Of a stretch of DNA of 64,000 bases, positions 52,666-61,661 are shown piece by piece (within the stretch, counting starts at the first letter, position 1; each line of letters starts with the position of its first letter). The DNA is from Clostridium manihotivorum (GTDB lineage: Bacteria > Bacillota > Clostridia > Clostridiales > Clostridiaceae), in the NCBI RefSeq assembly GCF_004015185.1, contig NZ_CP025746.1, positions 3,985,776 through 4,049,775 on the forward strand, given 5' to 3'. The notes under the pieces are model-generated. The model saw only the letters and a program-made list of their open reading frames with translations, had not been told where the DNA came from and made no database searches. The position numbers and the translations under genes were made by a program.

Positions 52666-53012
52666 TAAATTAATTAAAAGTTTGTTTATTAACTAATCTC
52701 TGAAGTTTTCTAAAACAAATTAAATTTCCTCACCTGTTCTATTAAGAATTAGAAATAGTATTTCTTTTTAAATTATTGAGCTCTATGCCATCTATATATA
52801 GGCTAACTAGTACTGAAATTTATCAAACTTAAATATTATATTTTTATAGAAATATTTATCTTAATACTCATTATTAAAGCAGTTCATATTTTTAGCAAAA
52901 TATATAGTAATTTTACAATTCCACATTACACCAAAAGCAATAAAATGTACAACCTTTTTTATAATAAAAGCTTGTATGTTTTATTGCAATTTTCAAAATT
53001 GGAGGCGCTCTT
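52666..53012. other. Gene-free AT-rich gap
   Basis: The 347 nt between the C92 hydrolase and the next gene contain no open frame of interest, repeat copy or convincing terminator; a ribosome site (AATTGGAGGCGCTCTT) lies at its right end. Confidence 0.6.
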
Positions 53013-54110
53013 ATGCTTAAATCAAAAAAATTAATTTGTGACATAGCAGTAATATTAATATTATTTTTTTCTGGCTTATATTTTTATATAAATTACAATA
53101 AAAATCGTTTTATTTCCCAAAGTAAGCTTCCTTATATACATATCGGAGTTATTCAAAGCACACAAAATCAAAATATAGGTTATGTTTCCTTCTACGATAA
53201 AAATCTTAATCTTCTTGAAGAAAAACAATTACCCTTTGGTGATATGGGTGATCAAACCAGAGTACCTCTCTTGAGCAATACCAGCTTTTATTCAGTTCCT
53301 CTTGGCCTAGGAAATCAGAAGGATCTAAAAACTATTATAAAATTTGATTTAAATACTGGAAAATATAAGACCATAAAGATTAATCAACCTGCAATACTAA
53401 TGTACACAGTTAATAAAGATGATGTATATACTACAAACACCATAAATTTCGTAGGATACATTACTAAATGCGATACGAAGACTGGACAACTACAAGAGTG
53501 GAAAAAGAATGGGCTAGTTATAGCGTCACTTAAGTGTTATGACGATATTTTATATGCTTGGGGAACAATTAGCGAAAATAATATCAATACTCCATATCTA
53601 TTAATTTTTGACTCAAAAAATCTAAAACTCCTAAAGCAAATTCCATTGAACCAATGTGGAACTCAGCAATTAGACTCCTGCAAAATAGGCGACGATATCT
53701 ACTTCACCAACAATCTTGATATAAATGGTAATGAAGGCTCAAAAACATTAAGCAAGTATAATACAAAAACCGAAAAGATTGACAACATAGAGCTCGGTGA
53801 AATAGATCCAAACCAAATACTACTCTACAAGGATAAACTATACATCACCCACTGCAATCCTCTTGCAGCAAATCTAAATAAAATTACTATCTTCGATCCT
53901 AAAACTCAGGATCAGAAGCTTGTAGAAATGGAAAATGCCCTAGTGCAAACAATAAGGTACAACAATTACCTTTACAGTCAAGATATTAACAAGCTCTATG
54001 TATACAACATTGATAACATGAACCTAATTAAATCAATTACTATTAATAAACCTAGACCCTCATCCCCTCAATCTCGCTTTTATATTGGAGGCTTTTTTGT
54101 AAAGCAGTGA
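53013..54110 (+). CDS. Membrane-anchored beta-propeller-like protein
   Basis: A 365-residue protein behind AATTGGAGGCGCTCTT. Residues 8-28 are a transmembrane anchor (CDIAVILILFFSGLYFYI), and the rest is extracytoplasmic. Repeated strand patterns (TKCDTKTGQLQEWKK, TNTINFVGYITKCDTK, LSKYNTKTEKIDNIELGEID) suggest a beta-propeller of about six blades. No enzyme motif. Function unknown; perhaps a surface-bound sensor. Confidence 0.65.
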   Translation: MLKSKKLICDIAVILILFFSGLYFYINYNKNRFISQSKLPYIHIGVIQSTQNQNIGYVSFYDKNLNLLEEKQLPFGDMGDQTRVPLLSNTSFYSVPLGLGNQKDLKTIIKFDLNTGKYKTIKINQPAILMYTVNKDDVYTTNTINFVGYITKCDTKTGQLQEWKKNGLVIASLKCYDDILYAWGTISENNINTPYLLIFDSKNLKLLKQIPLNQCGTQQLDSCKIGDDIYFTNNLDINGNEGSKTLSKYNTKTEKIDNIELGEIDPNQILLYKDKLYITHCNPLAANLNKITIFDPKTQDQKLVEMENALVQTIRYNNYLYSQDINKLYVYNIDNMNLIKSITINKPRPSSPQSRFYIGGFFVKQ

Positions 54111-54240
54111 TTACTACAAAACTAAAATAAATAGTAAAGTTTCGTAAAGTATATTCTCTAAAGTCAAGGTTTCCGGTGATATAAAAATGCATAAATAGGT
54201 CATCTCACATGGCCAAAACTCCAACAAGCAAAGATGTATA

Positions 54241-54336
54241 GGCAACCTTTATGAAAACTTAATTTATACTTGTTATAAAATCCCGACTTCTGGGGATTTT
54301 GTGGCATGTATAAATTAATAGTTGAAGTTGGTTCCC
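54241..54336 (+). repeat. MITE-A copy 6 (96 bp)
   Basis: GGCAACCTTTATGAAAAC to GTTGGTTCCC (left end has one change, GGC), TA-flanked. Its core CCCGACTTCTGGGG is nearly identical to the copies at 9229 and 36979. The 54111-54684 gap otherwise holds AT-rich DNA without a supportable gene. Confidence 0.87.
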
Positions 54337-54684
54337 TATAAGTGCCAAAATTATGAGTATCCTAAAGATAATAATATAGATATAAAATAAAGGCTGAATT
54401 TTCTTGATACCCAGTGTAATTTTATGTAAAATAAGTATTATAATGTTTCACAATCATCTTTAATAACTACATTGTGTTCACTAGCTACCACTATTTTCAG
54501 CACTATTATTGCCTTATTAATTATTTACTTTCTAAGATTAGGTAAGTACCTATAGTTATACTAACAACATTTTTTTAACACATTCATATATACTATATAA
54601 CTTATGTATTCTACATAGTTATTCTACACACTGAAATCAACAAGTTTATCTAATATCTTTTACAATTTCCTATAAAATAAAACT

Positions 54685-54721
54685 AAGCTATATCCTTGAG
54701 TTTTTCTCAGAGATATAGCTT
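54685..54721 (-). terminator. Intrinsic terminator of the ClC-F gene
   Basis: AAGCTATATC (54685-54694) pairs with GATATAGCTT (54712-54721), and TTGAG/CTCA extend the stem inside. On the minus strand it is followed by TTAGTTTTATTTT. Confidence 0.8.
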
Positions 54722-54772
54722 TTATTAACATTAATTCTTTAACTTCACTATACAAATTATAAGCTTCTATAA

Positions 54773-56137
54773 CTAAGCAAGATGTATATCCTGCTCCTCA
54801 TCATCTTCTTGTTTATTATTTTTATCTAATTTATTTCTAAAATAAGATAGGGAAGCGTTTTGTGGTACCTTAATTATCTTACTTTTGCTCCTTCCAATCC
54901 TTTGAGAAATATATATACCAGTATGTCCTGAGAATACATAACTGATAATGCAGGTCATAAACATGAATTCTACTCCTTTTGAGCCAAACATCTCGACTCC
55001 TAGGAGTAAGGATGCCAATGGAGTATTAGTTGCTCCAGTAAATACTCCTATTAATCCAAGTGCGGCTAAAAATGAAGGGGACATATGTAAAATGCTAGAT
55101 AGCGTATTTCCTAATGTTGATCCTATTACAAATAACGGTGTAACTTCTCCACCTTGAAAGCCTGTACCTAATGTTAAAGAGGTAAATATAAGTTTAACTA
55201 AAAAAGCAATAGGATTAACCTTATCGTTAAAAGAATCTGATATAAGAGGAATGCTAAGGCCTAAATAATCTCTGCTTCCAACTATATAAACCAAAATAAT
55301 TACTAAAATACCCCCTACAAAGCTCTTTAATATTGCATTTGGAAAAGCCTCTGTGAATAATTCCTTAAGCTTATGAGTTAGTTCGCTAAAAAGCTTACTA
55401 ACAAGTCCAAATATAATAGCTGCAATAACTACTTTCATCACAGATAAAATTGTTATTTCAGGAATTTGAAGAATCTTATAATGAGTGTGATGAATCCCCC
55501 AAGCTGCAGAAACTAAATCTCCAGCTATAGCTGCTGTGAAACATGGAATCAAGGCTTCATAGCTCATTATTCCTAGAGTTGCAACTTCTAAACCAAACAC
55601 AGTTCCAGCAAGTGGAGTTCCAAATACAGATGCAAAGCCACTGCTTATTCCACACATTAGAATTATTCTACTATCATATTTGTCAAGTTTAAATATACGC
55701 CCAACACCTTCTGCTATTGTAGAACCTATTTGAACTCCTGTTCCTTCTCTTCCAGCAGAACCTCCAAAAAGATGAGTAATAACCGTTCCTAAGAAGACTA
55801 ATGGCGCCATACGCATAGGTACTGTTCCACCACTGTTATTGATGTTTTCTAAAATGAGATTATTCCCTTTTGAAGAATTCTTACCATACTTTGAATAAAT
55901 AAAGCTTACAAATGCACCACCTATAGGCAGGAAAAATAATAACCATGAATTTTCAACTCGCAAATTTGTTACCAGTTCTAAACTTTTCAAAAACGCTGCT
56001 CCTGCAGTACCTGTGAAAATACCAACTATTGCCCCAAGCACCACCCATTTTATAAAAGAAATAGTTAAAACCGCCGTAGTATTTTTACTTCTAATAAATA
56101 GTAACCTATCCTTAAAATAGTTTTTATAAAATCTCAT
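54773..56137 (-). CDS. ClC-F-type fluoride/proton antiporter
   Basis: A 454-residue ClC protein with about ten or more membrane helices. The motif SGGTVPMRMAPLVF, in place of the chloride-type GSGIP, and the gate GGSAGREGTGVQIG are the marks of the fluoride-exporting ClC-F branch, as is GFQGGEVTPLFVIGSTLGN. It expels fluoride in exchange for protons. It follows a fluoride riboswitch at 56202-56291, confirming the ion. The two Fluc genes are just upstream on the same strand. Confidence 0.92.
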   Translation of the reverse strand: MRFYKNYFKDRLLFIRSKNTTAVLTISFIKWVVLGAIVGIFTGTAGAAFLKSLELVTNLRVENSWLLFFLPIGGAFVSFIYSKYGKNSSKGNNLILENINNSGGTVPMRMAPLVFLGTVITHLFGGSAGREGTGVQIGSTIAEGVGRIFKLDKYDSRIILMCGISSGFASVFGTPLAGTVFGLEVATLGIMSYEALIPCFTAAIAGDLVSAAWGIHHTHYKILQIPEITILSVMKVVIAAIIFGLVSKLFSELTHKLKELFTEAFPNAILKSFVGGILVIILVYIVGSRDYLGLSIPLISDSFNDKVNPIAFLVKLIFTSLTLGTGFQGGEVTPLFVIGSTLGNTLSSILHMSPSFLAALGLIGVFTGATNTPLASLLLGVEMFGSKGVEFMFMTCIISYVFSGHTGIYISQRIGRSKSKIIKVPQNASLSYFRNKLDKNNKQEDDEEQDIHLA

Positions 56138-56201
56138 CTGAGATCTCCCCTCTTTTGTTATTATAGTATAAACTTCATCAATACTTAATCTTCATAAGCA
56201 G

Positions 56202-56291
56202 TAAAAATACTCCTACAAGATAACTACAATAATAGTTATCTTGTAGGAGTCATCAGCTTCAAGCATTTAAATGGCGAACTCCATCACCTAT
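56202..56291 (-). promoter_or_regulatory. Fluoride (crcB) riboswitch with terminator
   Basis: Reading the minus strand, ATAGGTGATGGAGTTCGCC (56291-56273) is followed by a loop and GCTGATGACTCCTAC, the conserved aptamer. A perfect 18-bp hairpin (ACTCCTACAAGATAACTA at 56209-56226 with its complement at 56233-56250) then a run of Ts (56202-56208) forms the terminator. The terminator's first arm overlaps the aptamer end (ACTCCTAC), so fluoride binding should release termination and turn on the ClC-F gene. Confidence 0.95.
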
Positions 56292-56356
56292 ACATTTTCT
56301 AAAACCATATTATCACTAAATACCACGCTTGTCTATATCATGATTTATAAAAAGTC

Positions 56357-56716
56357 TCATACTCTTGCTCTTATAGTGAAAAATCCTATTGTATATCCTA
56401 AAACACCTAAAATCACGCTTCCTAAAATATAAACAAATCCATTTAATTCTTTTTTATTTTTGAACAGATTAAAACCTTCATACATAAAGGTGGAAAAAGT
56501 GGTATATGCACCTAGGAATCCATCTGCTAAAAGCAAATATATACTATTACTTACATTTAAACTAGATACTATGCCAAGAAGTATTGCACCTGTAATATTT
56601 ATAATGAAAGTACCTAACGGAAAACTACTTTTGTTCTTTGTGGAGACAATATTTCCAAGCTTATACCTTGCTATGCTACCAAAAGTTCCTCCGATTCCTA
56701 CTAACAAATATGACAA
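56357..56716 (-). CDS. crcB: CrcB/Fluc fluoride channel subunit 2
   Basis: A 119-residue, four-span protein starting at TTG 56716 with no gap after the preceding TAG. Its ribosome site AAGGAGGTGG is the last codons (AQGGGF) of the first Fluc. Family signatures: GIGGTFGSIARYKLGN, GTFIINITGAILLGI, GFLGAYTTFSTFMYEGF. Fluc dimers act as fluoride-specific leak channels; paired genes like these often form heterodimers. Confidence 0.93.
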   Translation of the reverse strand: MSYLLVGIGGTFGSIARYKLGNIVSTKNKSSFPLGTFIINITGAILLGIVSSLNVSNSIYLLLADGFLGAYTTFSTFMYEGFNLFKNKKELNGFVYILGSVILGVLGYTIGFFTIRARV

Positions 56717-57163
56717 CTAAAATCCACCTCCTTGAGCTTTTATCCGTTCATCTAAATCTTCATCATCATCTTCTTTATAGTTTCTATTTACAAAATTATT
56801 GGATAGAACTGAAGCAAAATAAGCTAAGGCAATACCTGCAAGTACTGAAAAGCCTACATAGGAAATAGCTGAGAAATAGTATCCTTCAATAAATAGAGTT
56901 ACAGTTTCCTTGCACATAGTGGAAAACGTGGTAAACGCCCCTAGAAAACCAGTAGTAATACCTAATTTAAGATTTTCACTGTATTTCCATCTAGCATAAC
57001 TTATTGAAAGTATAAAAGCCAGTATAAGACTCCCTGTTATATTAATTATAAAAGTGTTTAGTGGAATTTTTTCTTTATAATTATAGATTGGCTCATTTTT
57101 TATAATATATCTTAGGATAGCACCTAGAAAACCGCCAATTCCTATATATACATACTTTTTCAT
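56717..57163 (-). CDS. crcB: CrcB/Fluc fluoride channel subunit 1
   Basis: A 148-residue protein with signatures GIGGFLGAILRYII, NTFIINITGSLILAFI, GFLGAFTTFSTMCKETV and a charged C-terminal tail (YKEDDDEDLDERIKAQGGGF). The longer tail separates it from its partner. No fluoride aptamer is visible in 57164-57480, so this pair may depend on a separate promoter. Confidence 0.93.
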   Translation of the reverse strand: MKKYVYIGIGGFLGAILRYIIKNEPIYNYKEKIPLNTFIINITGSLILAFILSISYARWKYSENLKLGITTGFLGAFTTFSTMCKETVTLFIEGYYFSAISYVGFSVLAGIALAYFASVLSNNFVNRNYKEDDDEDLDERIKAQGGGF

Positions 57164-57447
57164 AAAACATCTCCCTATCCGCTTAACCTTATGCTTATCT
57201 TATAGATTTCGATTGTGCAATTTATTCCCAAACCAAAATATTTAAAACCTATGAGCTCGAATTAAAACGGTATATTTACATATAATTTATCACTGAATTT
57301 GTATATTTCAAATTTACATTACTTACTTATTATATAGAAGTTATTTAAGCATTATTCCCGAGCTTAATCCGTCAAGTAAGCAAATATTAGTAATAGACCC
57401 AATAAATGTAGCTGTTTTTTATACATGTGGGTTTTAATAACCTGTAA

Positions 57448-57474
57448 AAGGCAACCCTCAGTGAGAATTGCCTT
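57448..57474 (-). terminator. Weak terminator after the DUF3784-like gene
   Basis: AAGGCAA (57448-57454) pairs with TTGCCTT (57468-57474) and, on the minus strand, is followed by TTTTAC. The 57175-57447 gap holds no other recognised element. Confidence 0.6.
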
Positions 57475-57486
57475 GTGTTATCTACC

Positions 57487-57780
57487 TTATAAGTATTTAC
57501 CTAGTCCCCAAAAATAAATAATTAATAAAGCAATACTATATACTAAGAATACTCGCCCTGGAATCACACTTGAAGTTATGCTTCCTACAATAGCTAATAA
57601 TAATGTTCCAGCTGCTATAAGTGAAAATATTTTCCCAGCAAACTTTGCTAAGCCATGGACGTCTCTTACCTTTGATTTTTCTATACCTGCCAACAATCCA
57701 ACCTTTTCATATTTATAGATTATGTAGGATAATATAAATAGTAAAATCGCTATACTTGCTATCACTATAGAACCTCTCAC
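57487..57780 (-). CDS. DUF3784-like small membrane protein
   Basis: A 97-residue protein with three spans (IVIASIAILLFILSYIIYKY, GKIFSLIAAGTLLLAIVGSI, RVFLVYSIALLIIYFWGLG) and the sequence GLLAGIEKSKVRDVHGLAKF between the first two, reminiscent of DUF3784. No role known. It is alone on the minus strand. Confidence 0.6.
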   Translation of the reverse strand: MRGSIVIASIAILLFILSYIIYKYEKVGLLAGIEKSKVRDVHGLAKFAGKIFSLIAAGTLLLAIVGSITSSVIPGRVFLVYSIALLIIYFWGLGKYL

Positions 57781-58084
57781 GTTACCACTCCTTTAATCAT
57801 ACCATTTAAAATATCAACTTTGTGAAGACAACTATATCTAATAAATATAGCTATCTTCAAGAAAATTATAGCACTTATTTTACATAAAATACCACCAAAA
57901 TCTACAAAATAATGTAAAAACTTATACAAAAATCGCTTCTCTAGTTTTGAAATCTTTAATAAGAATTTTTGTACTAACTTTATTAGCTTAATTGGTAAAT
58001 TTTTAGCCTTTACTATGTCTTTATCCTGGTCTAATAGCTGGAACCACTTTGCCCAATATAAATATTTTCATAAATACAAGCAAA

Positions 58085-58182
58085 TGAGCCACCCATCATC
58101 AAAACTATTTTCAAAATCCTACAAGTTTTATTTAAGGAATTCTGATAAATCTGTTTGATGATTAAGTAGCTCATCTTATTAC
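58085..58182. repeat. Family-C-like hairpin repeat
   Basis: AAATGAGCCACCCATCATCA pairs loosely with TTGATGATTAAGTAGCTCAT; central arms contain ATTTTCAAAATCC. A diverged copy just before MITE-B. Confidence 0.55.
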
Positions 58183-58197
58183 AAATTATTAAGTTTA

Positions 58198-58329
58198 GAC
58201 TATGTTTAATAATATTGTTGAAATTAAGTGGTCATGAAGGAGATGCTATATGAGCGAGCTATTAGTGTAAGCTCATCTAAGCATCGGATGACTGACCGCT
58301 TAATTTCAAAGCAGTAATTTAACAGAGCC
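58198..58329 (+). repeat. MITE-B copy 4 (132 bp)
   Basis: Starts GACTATGTTTAATAATATTG and ends with the complement of GGCTCTGTTAAATTACTG. Target duplication TAAGTTTA (58190-58197) / TACGTTTA (58330-58337), 7 of 8. Between is the ATGAGCGAGCTATTAG relic. It ends 27 nt before the GH15 stop codon. Confidence 0.78.
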
Positions 58330-58356
58330 TACGTTTAAAGAGTATTGATTTTACTT

Positions 58357-61300
58357 TTACTCAAAGTTACCATATAACCAAGAATCACTGCTTCCTGTGA
58401 TCTTGTAGTTTAATCTTAATGTATCTTGATCTTGCCAATTGCTGTTTACATACTTGCTTAAGTCTACTGTTATATGTCCCCAAGAACCATTTGCTGGAGA
58501 ACCTATTTCTGATCTTGGTATAACAAGTTCTATTCTGCCAGTTGTAGTATCCCATTGAGGAGCTATAACAGAAGTTATACTCTTGTTTAGAGTCCAGCTT
58601 CCATTTGATACTGAGTACTTGCTATATCCTGCATCAGTGTTCTTTCTTGTAAACATATATGCCATATTTCTGCCTAGAGCAGTTCCATATTGAGTTGAAG
58701 TTGTTGTTGGTGCAGTCTTTGCAAAGTCTTCTACATAAGCAGAAACCTGGAAGGAGTTATCAGTAGTTGTAGGTAAAGTTCCAGCTGCATTGTTTATTCT
58801 TATATAGATATTAGAGTCATCATTTGACACATACACTTTCTTTATATCAGTTTGTCCATCTGCAACTACTCCATCATTAGATGGGTCTACATAGTATGGA
58901 ACATATTTATATTGATTCCAATCAGCACTTGCTCCATTAGTTACTGTTATTCCTTTATAGCAGCCTGCGTTATTTTCTGAAGAATAAACTCTCATGTCAT
59001 AGTTATTAGAGTATGCAAGGCTTGCTAGTATAAAGGATGCTGCAGTTACTGGTTCTGCTGCTGTACTTACCAATGGTGCTTCTGTAACATTACTTACAGC
59101 TTCACCTGTAACCATAAAGCCTGTTCCTGTTCTATGCTTAAACCACTCTAGCATATCATAAGACTTCGAACCATTTCCTTTGTAAGTCTGGTAAACAGAA
59201 TCCCACATTGTCATTTGTGGCCAAGAAGGTGATGCTTCTAGAGCTTCATTTCCTGAAGGACTCCATTGTGAAGTGTAGTAGAATGTATCATTAGCGTATC
59301 TTGGTAAACCATAAGTGTCTGCATTAAGATCCTTTTCTATTTTATTTACATGAGAAGTTGCTCTTGAAGAGTTAACATCTATAGCACCTAAAGCAAATAG
59401 TATATTTGTTGAAGTATCTTCTAGGGTGTTAACAGTACCATCTGTATTTATACATCTATCATAATACCCATTAGCTGAATTCCAAAGTCCCTTTGGAGAT
59501 GCTGTATCATCTCTGTTAATAGCAGTTAAGATAGTGCTTCCTGCACCATTGAAGCTATCAGCTAAAGCATTGTCTCCTTCTAATGTAGCTATTAAAGCTG
59601 CAGATTTAAGTCCCATTGCATAAGATGCTTGTGTATAAGCGTAGTACTCTGGAGAATCTCCTTCTTCCCAGATACTCTTATCAGCAGGTCCAAAACCAGT
59701 AGTTTGATCCATGTTAGTCATAATGTAATTTGCAGAATTCTTAACTGCCTTGTATACACCATCTAAGAAAGCCTTGTTTCCAGTTGCTTTGTAATGTTTG
59801 TATGCACCTATTAGGAAGAAGCCTATGGAGTCATTTTCTGGTTCAACAAAGTTTGCATTAGTGTTGTCCCATAGCCAGAAGCAGGTATGTAAGCTTCCAT
59901 CTGTGCTTTGTCTAGCTGCAAGCCAGTTCCAGTAGCGTTCACCTTCTGTTGTAAATCCAGCTGCATCTAAAGACATAGCGGTTACTGCTGAGTCTCTTGC
60001 CCATATCTTATAGCTATAGTTAAGTGGATTAGTAGTAGCTGCATAGCACCATCAGCTGTAGTGCTGCCTGGTCTTATTGCGTTCTTTATCATAACTAGAT
60101 TTCTCTTATATACTGAAGTCAAGTCAGCATCATTGAAGCTTGGTACAGTCTTTCCGTTAAACCAGCTTGAATAGCTTGAAGCAGTATTGTTAAACCAGCT
60201 ATCTCCTGATTGTGCTCTTGCTGTATCACAGATACTTTGTACATTGCTTAAGCTTGAACCTAAAGCTACATAGAAATATACGTTTTGAGAGCTTCCTGCA
60301 GGCACTGTAACCTTTTGATCAAAGGCTACGGAAACATTTTGTGCTGAAACATTTGCATTGTTCTTTAATGAGCCACTTCCATCAAAAGTGTACCATGAAG
60401 AGCAAGTTGAACTTGAGGTATTTGAATCTCCGTCATTTGCAGCTTGGTAGTAAGTTGGAGCAGTGAAAGCACCTAAAGCCATGTAAGGTTGTCCAGATGC
60501 ACTCATATTTACTATTAGAGCATTTCTAGAAGAATCATAGTTTGCTGCTACATTATTTGAAGTTGTATTGTTTGGATGTAGCATATCTAATATGCTGTAG
60601 GTAATACTTGAAGTACCAGTATTCTTTAAGGTATATCTTGATACTATAAAGTTTTGATTTGGTACTGCAACATAGTCCTTGGAGATTTCCATATTAGGTA
60701 AGTTAGATCCGTTATATTTTAAGAAGTTATTGTGTAAAACTCCATTTTCGTCGTAATAACCTTCTGAATCAAAGTTATGAGTTTGATCATATTTTGCATT
60801 GTTAGTTTCATCTCTAAAGAAACCAGTATAGTCTTGTATTTGATTTACATTCCAATTTCCTGAATATCTTAGTTCAGAAAGTCTTGGTCCTTTTGCACTT
60901 GTAGTATCATTGTCGCTAAGCTTGCTAGCTTGCCATATAGCCATTGTATCCTTCCAGTTAGACATATAGAGACTTCTAACGAAAACGTTCTTTTGTGTAA
61001 CAACAAGATTGTCTAAGTTTATAGCTCCATCCTTGCTGTTATTTAAAGCCACTCTTACAGTATGAGTTCCTGCTGTTAGGTTAGTTCCTACATCAGTAGT
61101 CTTCCAACTGTCCCAGCTTCCTGTATCGCTACAGTATGCATTGCTTACGAACTTTCCATCAACATAAACTTCTCTTACATTTGTAGCACCAGTGTAGTTA
61201 CTATATTTAAGTCTTAAAGTGTAATCTTGAGTTGTACCAACTGAAACATTAAAATCAACATAATCGCCAACCTCTGCGAAACCATCGATAAATCCAGTTC

Positions 61301-61523
61301 CTGAATATCCTGCATGATTTGTATCTATACTCACATTATGAAGTGAAGCACTTTCTGCCTCATAGGTTGACTGTGGGTAGGTCTGTGCTGAAGCTTTTAG
61401 ACTAACATTAGAAAACATGCTGGCTGCCAAGATAAAGGCAAAAGTACCAGCTGCCTTAGTTGTTATAAAGATATGCCACTTCGTGATAAAAATTATATTT
61501 TCAAATCTTCTCTCAAAACCCAA
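58357..61523 (-). pseudogene. Secreted GH15 glucoamylase/glucodextranase with CBM, frameshifted and with a displaced start
   Basis: The first part (61523-59982) has a signal-like stretch (GTFAFILAASMFSNVSLKASA), a CBM6/35-like carbohydrate module (YEAESASLHNVSIDTNHAGYS), a GH15 N-terminal beta domain and the beginning of the barrel. A one-base loss near 60041-60047 moves the barrel (NPLNYSYKIWARDSAVTAM) to the frame of 59976-58357, which carries catalytic IWEE (KSIWEEGDSPEYYAY) and a C-terminal DOMON-like domain. The start is also abnormal: the first codons come from a family-C repeat, with no ribosome site at the TTG. The gene is probably dead. Confidence 0.88.
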
Positions 61524-61567
61524 AAGAGTTTTGAAAATATATGTCGTATTGAATTGGTATATCTTTA
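61465..61567. repeat. Family-C repeat inserted at the GH15 5' end
   Basis: TAAAGATATGCCACTTCGTG and the opposite arm GAATTGGTATATCTTTA bracket inner arms ATATTTTCAAATC and AAAACCCAAAAGAG. It matches the copy at 11519-11612 best. The GH15 frame continues into it from the signal peptide. Confidence 0.75.
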
Positions 61568-61661
61568 TCCAGTAAATAGGTGTAAAGTTCTTTGAACTCT
61601 ATTACCTAAAAATCACAACTTACTTTATAGATAGAAATTCCTTATAACCTGCTAAAACTAA

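Noticed and set aside
9229-54336. IS630 of this window as mobiliser of MITE-A
   Set aside because: Its ends (TTGCAA type) do not match GGGAACC; only the TA target is shared.
57164-57480. Second fluoride riboswitch before the Fluc pair
   Set aside because: The conserved GGTGATGG...GCTGATGACTCC pattern is absent in this stretch.
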